From JAIVGV01 sp036389335 (GTDB lineage: Bacteria; Acidobacteriota; Blastocatellia; Pyrinomonadales; Pyrinomonadaceae), in NCBI GenBank assembly GCA_036389335.1, contig DASVQC010000064.1, positions 46,428 to 110,427 of the forward strand: a stretch of DNA of 64,000 nucleotides, written 5' to 3'. Of the stretch, positions 1-8,674 are shown in pieces; positions within the stretch are counted from its first letter, which is position 1; the number at the start of each line of letters is the position of its first letter. Under the pieces are notes generated by a model. That model did no database searches. It was not told the origin of the DNA and was given only the letters and a program-made list of their open reading frames with translations. The translations under genes and the position numbers were made by a program.

Positions 1-1375
1 ACTCCGCCGCGAAGCTGACGACGCCGCCCGCGTCGCCGCCGACGATTGCGATGCCCCGCATCGCGCGCTCGTCGCGCGCGCGCTTCGTCGCCGTCACGCT
101 CACCGTCTGTTTGTCCCAAGCCTCGACCGTGACCTCGCCGTCGAAGGTCGAGAGCGAGATGCGCGGGGTCGCGCCCGCCGGGAACGATCTGTATTCGACC
201 TCGGAGAGCAGGTAGCCCGCGCCGCGCCGCGCCTCGGCGTCGCGCTCGTCGCCCGCGGCGTCGCGCGTTTCCGCCTGCGCCTCGCGGGCCGCGCGCTCCG
301 CTTCGCGCGCGCCCCTCTCGCGTTCGCGCGCCGCGTCGCGCACAGACTCGCGCGCCGACTCGTCGGTCTCGCGCCGCGCCTCCTCCTCGATCCGGTCGAG
401 CGTCTCGCGTCCCACGCGCGCGCCCTCGCGCGCGGCGTCGCCCCGCGCGCGCCGCGTCGCCGTCGCGACCTGCCGGTTGACGCGGCGGCTCACCTCTTCG
501 CGCGTCTCCTCTTCGCGCCCCTCGTTGCTCAAGAGGTTCGTCACGCCGCTCGGCGCGCGACCGTCAGCCGCGCGGCGCACGCTGATGACGCCGTTGACGT
601 TCGAGAGCTTGACGCGCGCGCCGCCCGCGCCGAGCTGCCCTTCGAGCGACGAGCCGAAGTATTCGCCGCGCTTGACGGGCAGGCCCAGATCGTTCGTGAT
701 CGTGCCGTGGATGGTCTCGGCTTTGATCACCGCGCCCGCGTCCGACGGCACGACGGCGTCGAGCGTGCCGTTGACGGAGCTGAGCGTAATGGTCTTCCCC
801 TCTTCGAGCCGTTCGAACTCCGCCGTGAGCGGGCCGTTGATGGTCGAGAGCCGCGCCTCTCCCGCGACGCCCCGCGCCGCGAGACGACCGTTGACGCACG
901 TCGCCTTCAAGAGCCCGCCGACGCCCTCGACGTCGAGCGGGCCGTTGATCAGCTCGATAGAATCGAGGCGCGCGCGGCGCGGCACGGTCAGCGTGTACTC
1001 GACGCTCGCGGGGTTGTTGCGGCTGTCGCGGCTGTCCCAGCGCAGCTCGTCCGTCGGGTAGCGCGTGCGGACGCTCACCGAGTCGCCCGTCGCCTCGACG
1101 TCAATCGTCGCCTCCTGCAAGCGCTCGCGCGTGCGCGCGTGCTTGACGGCGTCGACCCGCACCTCGTCGCGATCCCAGACGGAGACGCGCGCGCCGCCGT
1201 TGATGTTGCGCAGGGCGACGCGGCCTTCGGGCGCGAGCCTGTAAGTCTGGTGAAACTCCTCGCGCAACTCCTCCGCGCCGACGTCGGCTTCGGCGCGCGC
1301 CGCCCGCGGGGCGTCCGCGAAGGCGAGCGCGGACGCGGCGGCGAGCGCGAGGATGAGAATTCTGCCGGGCTTCAT
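1..1375 (-). CDS. DUF4097-type secreted protein with charged linker, truncated by window edge
   Basis: The frame starts at ATG 1375 and stays open to base 1 (at least 458 codons), so the C-terminus is outside the window. It begins with a signal peptide ending near APRAARA. Repeated strands with short NING/VNG/TING turns follow, the pattern of DUF4097 putative adhesin beta-solenoids. Roughly residues 285-385 form a long Arg/Glu/Ala-rich stretch that looks helical. After it a second beta-rich module begins (FDGEVTVEAWDKQTVSV). This two-module build differs from the three shorter paralogues upstream in transcription order. It is the last visible gene of the array downstream of the ECF sigma/anti-sigma pair. 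The molecular function is unknown; an extracytoplasmic location is inferred from the signal peptide. Confidence 0.8.
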   Translation of the reverse strand, partial: MKPGRILILALAAASALAFADAPRAARAEADVGAEELREEFHQTYRLAPEGRVALRNINGGARVSVWDRDEVRVDAVKHARTRERLQEATIDVEATGDSVSVRTRYPTDELRWDSRDSRNNPASVEYTLTVPRRARLDSIELINGPLDVEGVGGLLKATCVNGRLAARGVAGEARLSTINGPLTAEFERLEEGKTITLSSVNGTLDAVVPSDAGAVIKAETIHGTITNDLGLPVKRGEYFGSSLEGQLGAGGARVKLSNVNGVISVRRAADGRAPSGVTNLLSNEGREEETREEVSRRVNRQVATATRRARGDAAREGARVGRETLDRIEEEARRETDESARESVRDAARERERGAREAERAAREAQAETRDAAGDERDAEARRGAGYLLSEVEYRSFPAGATPRISLSTFDGEVTVEAWDKQTVSVTATKRARDERAMRGIAIVGGDAGGVVSFAAE

Positions 1376-1494
1376 CTGTTTTGACTCCGCTTGTTTGACG
1401 CGAGGGGCGCGCCGGCGGCGGCGAGATCGGAGACCCACCATCTCAACCCTGCCGCCGACGGCGCGCGCCCCCGCGCCCCGCCCGCGCCCTCGAA

Positions 1495-2400
1495 TTACGA
1501 GCGCGGGAGAAGTTTGACGCTGCCGTTCACGCCCGAGACGTTGATGGGCGCGCCGCCCGCGCCGATCTTCGCGTTGAAGCTGGTGCGCGTGACGCGCCCC
1601 TGCACCTGCACGTTCGGCATGTCGGCGTTGACCGCGCCGTTGATGCCGTTGACGGCGAGGTCTGCGTTGAGCGCGCCGTCGAAGCGCAGCGCGACCGCGC
1701 CGTTGACGCCGGAGACGCGGATGCCGCGCTCGGTCACCTGCGTGATGAGCATCGTCACCGAGCCGTTGATGCCGGAGATGTCCACGTAGCCGCGCGCCTG
1801 CGCGACGTCGACGCGACCGTTGATCCCGGAGAGCTTGACCGGCCCGTCCAGCTCGCCCACCGTCGCCTTGCCGTTGATGCCGCTCGCCGTGAAATCGACG
1901 TTGCGCGGAATCCTCATCGTCACGCGCTGGCGCACCTGATGGTTTTCGCCGCGCCAGCCGCCGTCCCTCTCCCGGTCGTTCTCGCCGCGCACGACGAGGC
2001 CCGTCGCCGTCTGCTCGACGATCACTTTGTGGTAGTCGAGGTCGGAGCGGCTGCGCGCCGTGCGCAGGACGTAAACCTCCGCCGCGCCGCCCGCCGACGT
2101 TTCCACGTCCACCGAGCCGTTCATGCCGGAGACGCGCACCTGCGCGCCGGGCGCGAGCGTGTAGCTCTGCCGGAACTCGTCGCGCTCGGTGAACTCCGCG
2201 TCGTCGTCGTAGCCCTTATGCCTCTCCTTCTGGCCGTCGTAGTCGTCGTCGTGTTTGTGCTTCTCCTTGTCCTGGAGCCCGTCCTGCGCGGCGGCGGTGG
2301 CCGCGCGCGACGAGGCGGAGGGGGGCGAGAGCCTGCCGCCCGCGAGCGAGAGCGAGGCGAGGGCCGCGAGGAGAGTCATCGACATCAACCTGAGTCTCAT
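1495..2400 (-). CDS. DUF4097 family secreted protein (GINGxV repeats)
   Basis: 301 residues. A signal peptide (LLAALASLSLAGG) is followed by a low-complexity segment rich in Lys, His and Asp at about residues 40-75. The rest is a run of short beta strands with a recurring GxNG turn (SGMNGSVDV, SGINGKATV, SGINGRVDV, SGINGSVTM, SGVNGAVAL, NGINGAVNA, SGVNGSVKL), spaced about 20-25 residues apart as in a DUF4097 right-handed solenoid. Neighbours on both sides are paralogues on the same strand with gaps of about 55-120 bp, suggesting co-transcription. The His/Asp-rich linker could bind metal, but that is only a guess. No catalytic motif is visible. Confidence 0.85.
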   Translation of the reverse strand: MRLRLMSMTLLAALASLSLAGGRLSPPSASSRAATAAAQDGLQDKEKHKHDDDYDGQKERHKGYDDDAEFTERDEFRQSYTLAPGAQVRVSGMNGSVDVETSAGGAAEVYVLRTARSRSDLDYHKVIVEQTATGLVVRGENDRERDGGWRGENHQVRQRVTMRIPRNVDFTASGINGKATVGELDGPVKLSGINGRVDVAQARGYVDISGINGSVTMLITQVTERGIRVSGVNGAVALRFDGALNADLAVNGINGAVNADMPNVQVQGRVTRTSFNAKIGAGGAPINVSGVNGSVKLLPRS

Positions 2401-2454
2401 TTTCTTTCAGTGCCTCCTGAATGTTGTGCGCGTTAAGGGTTCTCGTGCGCCCCG

Positions 2455-3300
2455 CTATTCGCCCGTGCGGTGGAAGCGGACGTTGCCGCTGATGCTGTTG
2501 AAGGTCAGCGGCGTGCCGCCGCCGCCGACGCGCCCGTCGTAGTCGGACGAGCCTTCGATCTTGGTGATGGTGAGGCCCGGCACGTCGGAGGTCACCTCGC
2601 CGCTGATGCTGCGCACGCGGATGTCGGCGTTCGCCCCGTCGGGCAGCCCGACCTCGACGCTGCCGCTCACGCTGTTGACGCGCACGCCCTCGCTGCCGAG
2701 GCGCGTGAGGTTGATGCGGACGCGACCGCTGATGCTCGTGAAGGTCGCCTTGCCCGACGCCTGCGTGACGACGGCGCTGCCGCTGATGCTCGAAAAAAGC
2801 GCCTCGCCCGTCGCGCGCTCGACCGTGGCGTTGCCGCTGATGCTGTGGAGGTGCGCCCACCCGTCGAGCGCGCCGACGCGGACGTGGCCGCTCACCGAGT
2901 TGACGTCGAGGTTGACGCGGCGCGGCAGGCGCAGGGTCAGCGTCTGGTGAACCTGCACGTTGCGGCACTGGCGTCGCTCGTCGTTGCCGTCGAGCCGCAG
3001 ACGATCCGAGGAGGTCTCGACCTTGAACTGGCGGCAGTCGAGGTCTTCGCGCGTGCGCGCCGTGCGGACGATCTCGACCTCCGCCTGACTCGACTCGGAA
3101 GTCTCGACGGTGACGCCGCCGCTCACCGAGTTGATCTCGACGGTCGCGCCGGGCGCGAGCGGGTAGGTCTGGCGCGAGGCGTCGCGCTCCCTGAAGTCGT
3201 TGTCGTTCTGATCGCGGGCCGCGCCGCGCGCGCCCGCCAGCGTGAAAGAGATGGCGAAGGCGAAAGCCAGCTTGGTCAGGATGTTTCTTCTCATGGTCAT
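2455..3300 (-). CDS. DUF4097 family secreted protein (SISGxV repeats)
   Basis: 281 residues with an N-terminal signal peptide (LAFAFAISFTLAGARG). The body repeats a beta strand plus SG turn: NSVSGGVTV, NSVSGHVRV, HSISGNATV, SSISGSAVV, TSISGRVRI, NSVSGSVEV, RSISGEVTS, NSISGNVRF. This is the same solenoid plan as the next gene, but with Ser-Gly instead of Asn-Gly at the turn. Shared N-terminal signatures (QTYPLAPGA; ARTREDLDCRQFKVE) confirm common ancestry. It is the third member of the DUF4097 set transcribed away from the sigma factor. Function is unknown beyond probable export. Confidence 0.86.
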   Translation of the reverse strand: MTMRRNILTKLAFAFAISFTLAGARGAARDQNDNDFRERDASRQTYPLAPGATVEINSVSGGVTVETSESSQAEVEIVRTARTREDLDCRQFKVETSSDRLRLDGNDERRQCRNVQVHQTLTLRLPRRVNLDVNSVSGHVRVGALDGWAHLHSISGNATVERATGEALFSSISGSAVVTQASGKATFTSISGRVRINLTRLGSEGVRVNSVSGSVEVGLPDGANADIRVRSISGEVTSDVPGLTITKIEGSSDYDGRVGGGGTPLTFNSISGNVRFHRTGE

Positions 3301-3395
3301 AAACCGCTCCTCTCGAATTCTGCGTTAAGGGCGCACGCTCCCCCCGCACGCTTCGCGGCGCGCGACCGTGGGACGGTTCGGGGTGTGGCTGAAAA

Positions 3396-4175
3396 CTAGC
3401 GGCGCGGATCGCTGTCGCAGTTGAGAGAGACGGACGGGGCGGGTGTGCTGAAGAGCGCGGCGAAGCCTGTCGCCTCCGCGGGCGCGTCGTGCGCGGCGGG
3501 CGCTTCGTCGCCGAGCCCCGCGCGCGGCTTCGCGGCGGGCGCGGGCGGCGCGGGCTCCGGCAGGCGCAGCTCGAACGCCGCGGCGGGGAGGCCCGAGCCC
3601 TCCACCTGCGCGACGCGCACGAAGACCCTGCGCAGACCGAGCTTCTTCAACTCCGCGGCGACGCGCGCGCGTGCCGCCCCGGCCTCGACGCCCTCTCGGA
3701 CGCGAACCGCTTGAGCCGCCTCGCGCTCGCCCGCGCCCGCGCCCGCAGACTTCGCCGCGTCGGCGATGTCGGGCGTGAACTCGGAGACGAACTCCTCGCG
3801 CGCCTTCCAAACCTTCGGCGCGCGCGGCGTGGCGGCGAAACTCATCGCCGTCTCGTCGAGCACGCGCCTCTCGGCGGCGTGGTCGTCGGCGGCGACTCTG
3901 TTTCTCGAAGCAGGGCGGCTCTCGCGGGCCGCGGAGGTTGTGCTCCCGCCCGCGCAAGGCGAGGCGGAGGCGTGTGCGAGGAGGACGGTCGGCTGCGCGG
4001 CCCGCGCCGGACTCTGTGCGCCGTCGGCGGCGTAGACGAGGAGGCTCCCGAGGATGCTCGTCCGCGTCCAGTCGTTGACGGAAGTCTTCAGCGAGTCGAA
4101 CTGCCTGATGGCTTCGCTCGCACCCGCGAGCGAGATGACCGCGGCGAGAATGGCGACTTTAATTTTTTGTCTCAT
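3396..4175 (-). CDS. Secreted protein of unknown function
   Basis: 259 residues. The N-terminus (MRQKIKVAILAAVISLAG) looks like a signal peptide or signal anchor. The middle is Ala/Arg-rich with a predicted helical charged region (about residues 115-180). The C-terminal half is Pro/Ala-rich and ends in NCDSDPRR. No family was recognised. It lies between two DUF4097 genes on the same strand, which supports membership of the same transcription unit and an extracytoplasmic role. The start has an AG-rich stretch (GGAGGGAAGCGAG) upstream that fits a ribosome binding site. Codon use matches the neighbours, so the gene looks real although no homology supports it. Confidence 0.65.
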   Translation of the reverse strand: MRQKIKVAILAAVISLAGASEAIRQFDSLKTSVNDWTRTSILGSLLVYAADGAQSPARAAQPTVLLAHASASPCAGGSTTSAARESRPASRNRVAADDHAAERRVLDETAMSFAATPRAPKVWKAREEFVSEFTPDIADAAKSAGAGAGEREAAQAVRVREGVEAGAARARVAAELKKLGLRRVFVRVAQVEGSGLPAAAFELRLPEPAPPAPAAKPRAGLGDEAPAAHDAPAEATGFAALFSTPAPSVSLNCDSDPRR

Positions 4176-4556
4176 CTCGCTTCCCTCCTACGGCGAAAAT
4201 CCGGGCGCTGATTACTATTACTCCCTTAAAACATCCCAGTTCCGAAAAAGTTACATCGCGTTTTCGCGACTCGCTTCCCGTGCGCCTCGGATTAGTAGAC
4301 GCGACCGGCGGGCGGAATGTTTCAGCCTCCCCGAATTTTCAACCAACTGCCTGCTTCTACTCCCAAAACACCGCCACCGTTGATTTTGTGGCAGAAAAAA
4401 TTTTCGCGTGACCGGTGACCGGCGACGGTCGACGAGTAAAAAACTTTCAAGCCATTACCCGCCGTTCGTTCCGTTGCGCTGTTCACGTTGTTTACTCTTG
4501 GCAAGCCCCGTGCCGCGCGGCGGGCGGGTCAGTTCGATCTCGCGTGTGGCGGAACT

Positions 4557-4645
4557 AAGACTCACCACAGAGGCACAGAGGTTACACAGAGAAGAATAAA
4601 ACTCTGTGCCCCCTCCGTGTCCTCTGTGACTCTGTGGTGAGTCTT
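4557..4645. repeat. Palindromic repeat element, copy 1 (compact form)
   Basis: The outer arms AAGACTCACCACAGAG and CTCTGTGGTGAGTCTT are perfect inverse complements. The inner part holds ACAGAG/CTCTGTG units around a short A-rich loop. Relatives with the same CTCACCACAGAGG core are near 9.2, 25.2, 27.8 and 29.5 kb. In this copy the CTCACC core lies at the outer ends rather than the centre, as if inside-out. The rest of the gap from 4176 to 4660 shows no supported gene. Confidence 0.8.
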
Positions 4646-4660
4646 GATTTCCACGCGGGG

Positions 4661-5653
4661 TCAGTGACTCGCCGCCCCGGCTTTGCGGAGGTAGACGGTG
4701 CCGCTGAAGGTGACGAGCGTGAGCGTGGCGTCGGGCGCGTCGGCCTTGCCGTGGATGCCCGTGAGGCGGCCCGCGCTGACGAGGCCGCCCGCGCCTTCGC
4801 CCGGCCCGGCGGGCGTCCTCTTCGGGAGCTGACGGATCGGGAAGTCCGTGATGATCTCGCCGCCCTCCGCGACCTTCGCCGTTAAGAGAAACGAGCTGTC
4901 TTCCGGCAGCGTCAGCGTCACGTTGCCCGTCTGGCTGCGCAGCGTGTACGCGCCGCCGCGCGCGAGCGCGCCCGACAGCTCCACGTCGCCGTTGGCGCTG
5001 ACGGCCTCGACCTGCGTGTGCGAGACGCGCGCGAGGCTGATGTCGCCCGAAGTCGTCTGCGCGCGGAAGTCGTCGCCCGGCTCCGCCGCGCCCGCGTCCG
5101 CCACCTCGATGCGCCCGCTGATCGAGCGCAGGCGCACGCGCCCCTTCGCGTCGCGCAGGGAGATGACGCCGTTGGCGCTCGTCGCCTCGACCAGCTTCGA
5201 GACTTTCTGCAACGTCACGTCGCCGCTCAGCGTCTCGACGCGCGCGCCCGCCACGCCCGCGACCTCGATCTTGCCGCCGTAGCTCTTCACCTGCACGAAG
5301 CTCCCGCGCGGCACGTCCAACGCGACGCCGCCGCCCGTGTGGATGCACCCCTGCGCGACGGCCTCGCCCTCGCCCGCCGTCAACACCTGCACGCGCGCCG
5401 CCGCCTGCGTCGCCTCGCCCGCGTCGCCCCGTCGCAGCTCTACCCGCGCCGCGCCCGTCGCGCTCGCGCGCACCTCTTTGCGATCCCACCCGCGCACCGA
5501 CACGTCCCCCGACTCCACGCACAGCGTGACCCACACGTCATCAGCCGCCGCGACCGTCTGCTGCACGGGCTCGCCCGCCCCGCGCGCCACCCCGCGCGCC
5601 GCGAACCCGAGCGCGCAGGCGAGCAATAAAGTTTTAGTTACCTTGAGTCTCAT
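4661..5653 (-). CDS. DUF4097 family secreted protein
   Basis: 330 residues. A signal peptide (LLLACALGFAARGVARG) precedes a beta-rich body with repeated turn motifs such as ESGDVSVRGWD, TLSGDVTL, SANGVISL, SISGRIEV, TTSGDISL, SANGDVEL, QTGNVTLTL and TFSGTVYL. The spacing fits the DUF4097 solenoid. It is the first DUF4097 gene after the anti-sigma gene, separated by about 114 bp that contains short repeats. The set probably makes envelope or surface proteins under control of the adjacent ECF factor; that link is inferred from position only. Confidence 0.85.
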   Translation of the reverse strand: MRLKVTKTLLLACALGFAARGVARGAGEPVQQTVAAADDVWVTLCVESGDVSVRGWDRKEVRASATGAARVELRRGDAGEATQAAARVQVLTAGEGEAVAQGCIHTGGGVALDVPRGSFVQVKSYGGKIEVAGVAGARVETLSGDVTLQKVSKLVEATSANGVISLRDAKGRVRLRSISGRIEVADAGAAEPGDDFRAQTTSGDISLARVSHTQVEAVSANGDVELSGALARGGAYTLRSQTGNVTLTLPEDSSFLLTAKVAEGGEIITDFPIRQLPKRTPAGPGEGAGGLVSAGRLTGIHGKADAPDATLTLVTFSGTVYLRKAGAASH

Positions 5654-5679
5654 TCCCGATTGGTCTGACGCCTTAATAC

Positions 5680-5720
5680 TAACAACCGACTACCGACTAC
5701 TGACCAATGACCACTGACAA
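5680..5720. repeat. Short-unit repeat patch (CCGACTA/TGACCAC-like units)
   Basis: Repeated units ACCGACTA, CTACTGACCA and TGACCACTGAC lie between the anti-sigma and DUF4097 genes. They match the style of the larger arrays at 31.1, 45.1 and 49.3 kb, but this patch is short and shows no clear second arm. Confidence 0.55.
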
Positions 5721-5767
5721 AGATCAGCCGACGATCAGTCGGGCTTCGTCCGGCCCGTCCGCGCCGC

Positions 5768-6739
5768 TCATCGCGTGATCGAGGCGAGCTGCGTCTGATC
5801 CGAGACGGTGTGGAGCAGGTCGAGCTTGTCCTGATAGGCCGCGCGCAAAAAGTCCTGCGCGTCCTTGTCGGCGGGGGCGCGGCGGGCGGAGGCGCGGCTC
5901 GCGGCGATGGCGCGATCCACGAGGGCGAGGTTGCGCTCGTACTCCGCGCGCAGCGTCGGCGTGAGAGACTGCGCGCCCCCCCCCTCAATCGACGACTTGA
6001 GCGACGCGATAGCCGTCACGTAAGACTTCTCGACCGGCAGCAACGCCGCGTCCGCCGCCGCCTCGCCCTCGGCGCGCGCGGGCACGCCCGCCGCCGCCGC
6101 GTCGCCCGCGCCCGAACCGCGGCGAGAGTTGAATCTCACAGGCAACGCCGAGGCGCGATTCGTTCGCCCCTCGGAGCCGCGCCCCGCCGCGCCGGGAGCC
6201 GTGCCGACCGCGGCGTCTTTGTTAGTCGTCTTCGCGCCCGCGGGGCCGTTATCAATCACACCGCCGCGCCCGTCCGCTTGGGAATTAACCGACGCGATCT
6301 CGCGCGCGGCGTTCTGGTTGAGCCGCGGCGCGCGCGTCTGCGGGCGGAAAGCGTAGAAGAGCGCGCCGAGCAGCGCAGCCGCCACGGCGAAGCTGGCGAA
6401 GGCGGTCGCCTGCTGCGGCGCGAAGGCGAGCGACGAGGCGAAGGCGCGCAGGCGTTCGACGAGCGTCGGCGCGGCGACCGCGGGCTGCGCGACCGGCGTC
6501 GCCTGCATCTGCGCGATGCGCGCCTCGATTCCGGCGCGCAGGCGTTCGGTCGGAACCGGTAGCCCTTCGCCCGCGCCGAAGGCGGTCGCGAACATCGCGA
6601 ACTCGCGCGCCGCCTCGCGCGCCGCCGCCGCGCACGCCGCGCACGCCGCGAGGTGCGCGGCGACCGACGCGGCGCGCGCGGGCGGAAGCTCGCCGTCGAG
6701 GTAGGCCTGCAAAGTCGCATCGTCCGAGCAGTCTCTCAT
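5768..6739 (-). CDS. Zinc-finger (zf-HC2) anti-sigma factor
   Basis: 323 residues. The N-terminus carries the anti-sigma zinc-binding pattern H29-x3-C33-x2-C36 (AAHLAACAAC). One membrane segment lies at about residues 112-131 (AFASFAVAAALLGALFYAF), followed by a long, probably periplasmic, Ala/Gly-rich tail with a helical C-terminus. The ATG was chosen because it overlaps the sigma gene stop by four bases (ATGA), the usual coupled arrangement. The longer open frame upstream is only an overlap with the sigma gene in another frame. The expected role is to hold the cognate ECF factor at the membrane until an envelope signal releases it. The signal is unknown. Confidence 0.88.
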   Translation of the reverse strand: MRDCSDDATLQAYLDGELPPARAASVAAHLAACAACAAAAREAAREFAMFATAFGAGEGLPVPTERLRAGIEARIAQMQATPVAQPAVAAPTLVERLRAFASSLAFAPQQATAFASFAVAAALLGALFYAFRPQTRAPRLNQNAAREIASVNSQADGRGGVIDNGPAGAKTTNKDAAVGTAPGAAGRGSEGRTNRASALPVRFNSRRGSGAGDAAAAGVPARAEGEAAADAALLPVEKSYVTAIASLKSSIEGGGAQSLTPTLRAEYERNLALVDRAIAASRASARRAPADKDAQDFLRAAYQDKLDLLHTVSDQTQLASITR

Positions 6740-7338
6740 CGTCTCCCTCCGACCTTCCCGTAAACCCTCGCGAACTCTTTGCGCCCGCGCGCGACGAGGC
6801 TCCCGACGTAACTCTCGCTGACCGAGACGGCGGCGGCGATCTCGCGGTACGACAAGCCCTGCTGCTTCAGGAGCAGACAACTCCGCATCGGCTCGTCGAT
6901 CTTCGAGAGCGCGCGCCGCGCCTCCTCGATCTCGGCGCGCTTCTCGAAGTCGGCCTCGACCGACTCGCTCGCGCCTTCGAGCCCGACGGTCTGCCGGGCG
7001 AACTCCTCTTCGCGCGAGCCGGCGCGCGTCCGGCTGCGCAGCGTATTGTAGGAGAGGTTGATCGCGACGCGCAGGAGCCACGGGCGCAAAAGCTCGCCCT
7101 GCGGCACGGTTTCGAGGTTGCTGTAGAGCCTCAAGAAAGCCTCCTGCGTCACGTCCTCGGCCAGCCCGGCGTCCCTCAGCAGCGAGTAGGCCGCGCCGTA
7201 AACCGCGCGGTGATGAAGCGTGAACGCCTCGTCGAAGTCGGGCGGGGGAGCCGACGGGGCCGTCGCCGACTGCGCGGGGCTGAGCGCAGGGTTCGTCATC
7301 GCAGCGGCTCTTTGCATCCTCCTCGTTCCCATACCCAT
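6736..7338 (-). CDS. ECF-type RNA polymerase sigma factor
   Basis: 200 residues from the first ATG; an internal ATG at 7299 (MTNPALSP) would give 187 and may be the true start, because the first 13 residues are unlike the family. Region 2 is visible (AEDVTQEAFLRLYSNL, RPWLLRVAINLSYNTLRS). Region 4 carries the helix-turn-helix (LSYREIAAAVSVSESYVGSL). No region 3 is present, as expected for the ECF group. It is co-transcribed and overlaps by four bases with the zf-HC2 anti-sigma gene, followed by the DUF4097 genes, which are the obvious candidate regulon. The hemE gene starts divergently about 210 bp away. Confidence 0.92.
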   Translation of the reverse strand: MGMGTRRMQRAAAMTNPALSPAQSATAPSAPPPDFDEAFTLHHRAVYGAAYSLLRDAGLAEDVTQEAFLRLYSNLETVPQGELLRPWLLRVAINLSYNTLRSRTRAGSREEEFARQTVGLEGASESVEADFEKRAEIEEARRALSKIDEPMRSCLLLKQQGLSYREIAAAVSVSESYVGSLVARGRKEFARVYGKVGGRR

Positions 7339-7549
7339 AACACCGCCGCGGGCTCACTCGTGGCAGAAATCTGCGCGCGCGAGGCCCCCCGGCGCGTCGC
7401 AACGAAAAAATAACCGTCGTGCGGATTGTAGAAAGGCGCGGGCCGCGTGTATTTTAATAGCGGCGACGACGGCAGTCGCCGATCTTCCCTCGCACCACGC
7501 TTTCCCAAAATCTTTACGGCGCGTTTCCGAGCCAAGTTTCGCACAAGAG

Positions 7550-8641
7550 ATGGACGAGCCACCCCCCCCGCGCGCCGGACGTGTAGCCGCGCCCGCCGCC
7601 GCGACCGACCCGCTCCGCGACAGCCCTTTCATGCGCGCGTGCCGCCGCGAGGCGGTGCCCCACACGCCCGTCTGGCTGATGCGGCAGGCCGGGCGCTACA
7701 TGAAGGAGTACCGCGACGTGCGCGCGCGCTACGGCTTCCTCGAAATGTGCAAGACGCCGGAGGTCGCCGCCGAGGTGACGACCTACGCCGCGCACCGTTT
7801 GAACGTCGACGCCGCGATCATCTTCGCAGACATCCTGCTCATCATCGAGCCGATGGGGCTCGATCTCGAATTCGCGCAGGGCGAAGGCCCCGTCATCCAC
7901 AACCCCGTGCGCTCGGCGCAAGACGTGGATCGCGTGCGCGAGGTCGAGTCGGTCGCCGCGCTCGACTACGTGATGCAGGCGATCCGCATCGCGCGGCGCG
8001 AACTCAGGCCGAACGTCCCTCTGATCGGCTTCTGCGGCGCGCCCTTCACGCTCGCCTCCTACGTCTGCGAGGGCGGCGGATCGAAAAATTACATCAACAC
8101 CAAGCGGCTGATGTATAATGACCGTGGCGCGTGGCACGAGATGATGTCTCGCATCTCGCGCGCCCTTGCCCTCTACCTCAACGCACAAATCGACGCGGGC
8201 GCGCAGGCCGTCCAGCTCTTCGACTCCTGGGTCGGCTGCCTCTCGCCCGACGACTACCGCGAGTTCGTGCTCCCGCACACCCGGAGCGTCATCGCCTCGG
8301 TCAAGCCCGGCACACCCGTCCTCCACTTCGGGACGGGAACCGCGCCGCTCCTCGAACTGATACGCGAGGCAGGCGGCGACGTGATCGGCTTCGACTGGCG
8401 CGTCAGGCTGGACGAGGCGTGGGCGCGCGTCGGCCACGACACGGCGGTGATGGGGAACCTCGACCCCGTCGCGCTCTTCGCCGGGGCGGATCACGTCCGG
8501 CGCGAGGCGCGAAAGATTCTCGACCGCGCGGGCGGTCGCCCCGGCCACGTCTTCAACCTCGGTCACGGCATACTCCCCGAAACCCCCGTCGAGACGGTCG
8601 TCTCGCTCGTCGAAGCCGTGCACGAGATGAGTCAGAGGTAA
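7550..8641 (+). CDS. hemE: Uroporphyrinogen decarboxylase
   Basis: 363 residues, normal for HemE. It removes four acetate carboxyls from uroporphyrinogen III to give coproporphyrinogen III in the cytoplasm. Family motifs in order: WLMRQAGRYMKEYR, IIFADILLI, GFCGAPFTLASY, QLFDSWVG, LHFGTGT, VMGNLDP and FNLGHGILPETP. The ATG at 7550 was chosen because homology begins about 30 residues later; the open frame further upstream reads through divergent promoter DNA. It heads a haem block with hemH and hemY downstream on the same strand, with one small secreted protein gene and a repeat element in between. Confidence 0.96.
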   Translation: MDEPPPPRAGRVAAPAAATDPLRDSPFMRACRREAVPHTPVWLMRQAGRYMKEYRDVRARYGFLEMCKTPEVAAEVTTYAAHRLNVDAAIIFADILLIIEPMGLDLEFAQGEGPVIHNPVRSAQDVDRVREVESVAALDYVMQAIRIARRELRPNVPLIGFCGAPFTLASYVCEGGGSKNYINTKRLMYNDRGAWHEMMSRISRALALYLNAQIDAGAQAVQLFDSWVGCLSPDDYREFVLPHTRSVIASVKPGTPVLHFGTGTAPLLELIREAGGDVIGFDWRVRLDEAWARVGHDTAVMGNLDPVALFAGADHVRREARKILDRAGGRPGHVFNLGHGILPETPVETVVSLVEAVHEMSQR

Positions 8642-8674
8642 GCGAAGATCATTTAAGAAAGCGAGATTCCCCTG

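Noticed and set aside
7220..7549. N-terminal extension of HemE to 473 residues
   Set aside because: It reads through divergent promoter DNA and the sigma gene start; HemE homology begins after 7550.
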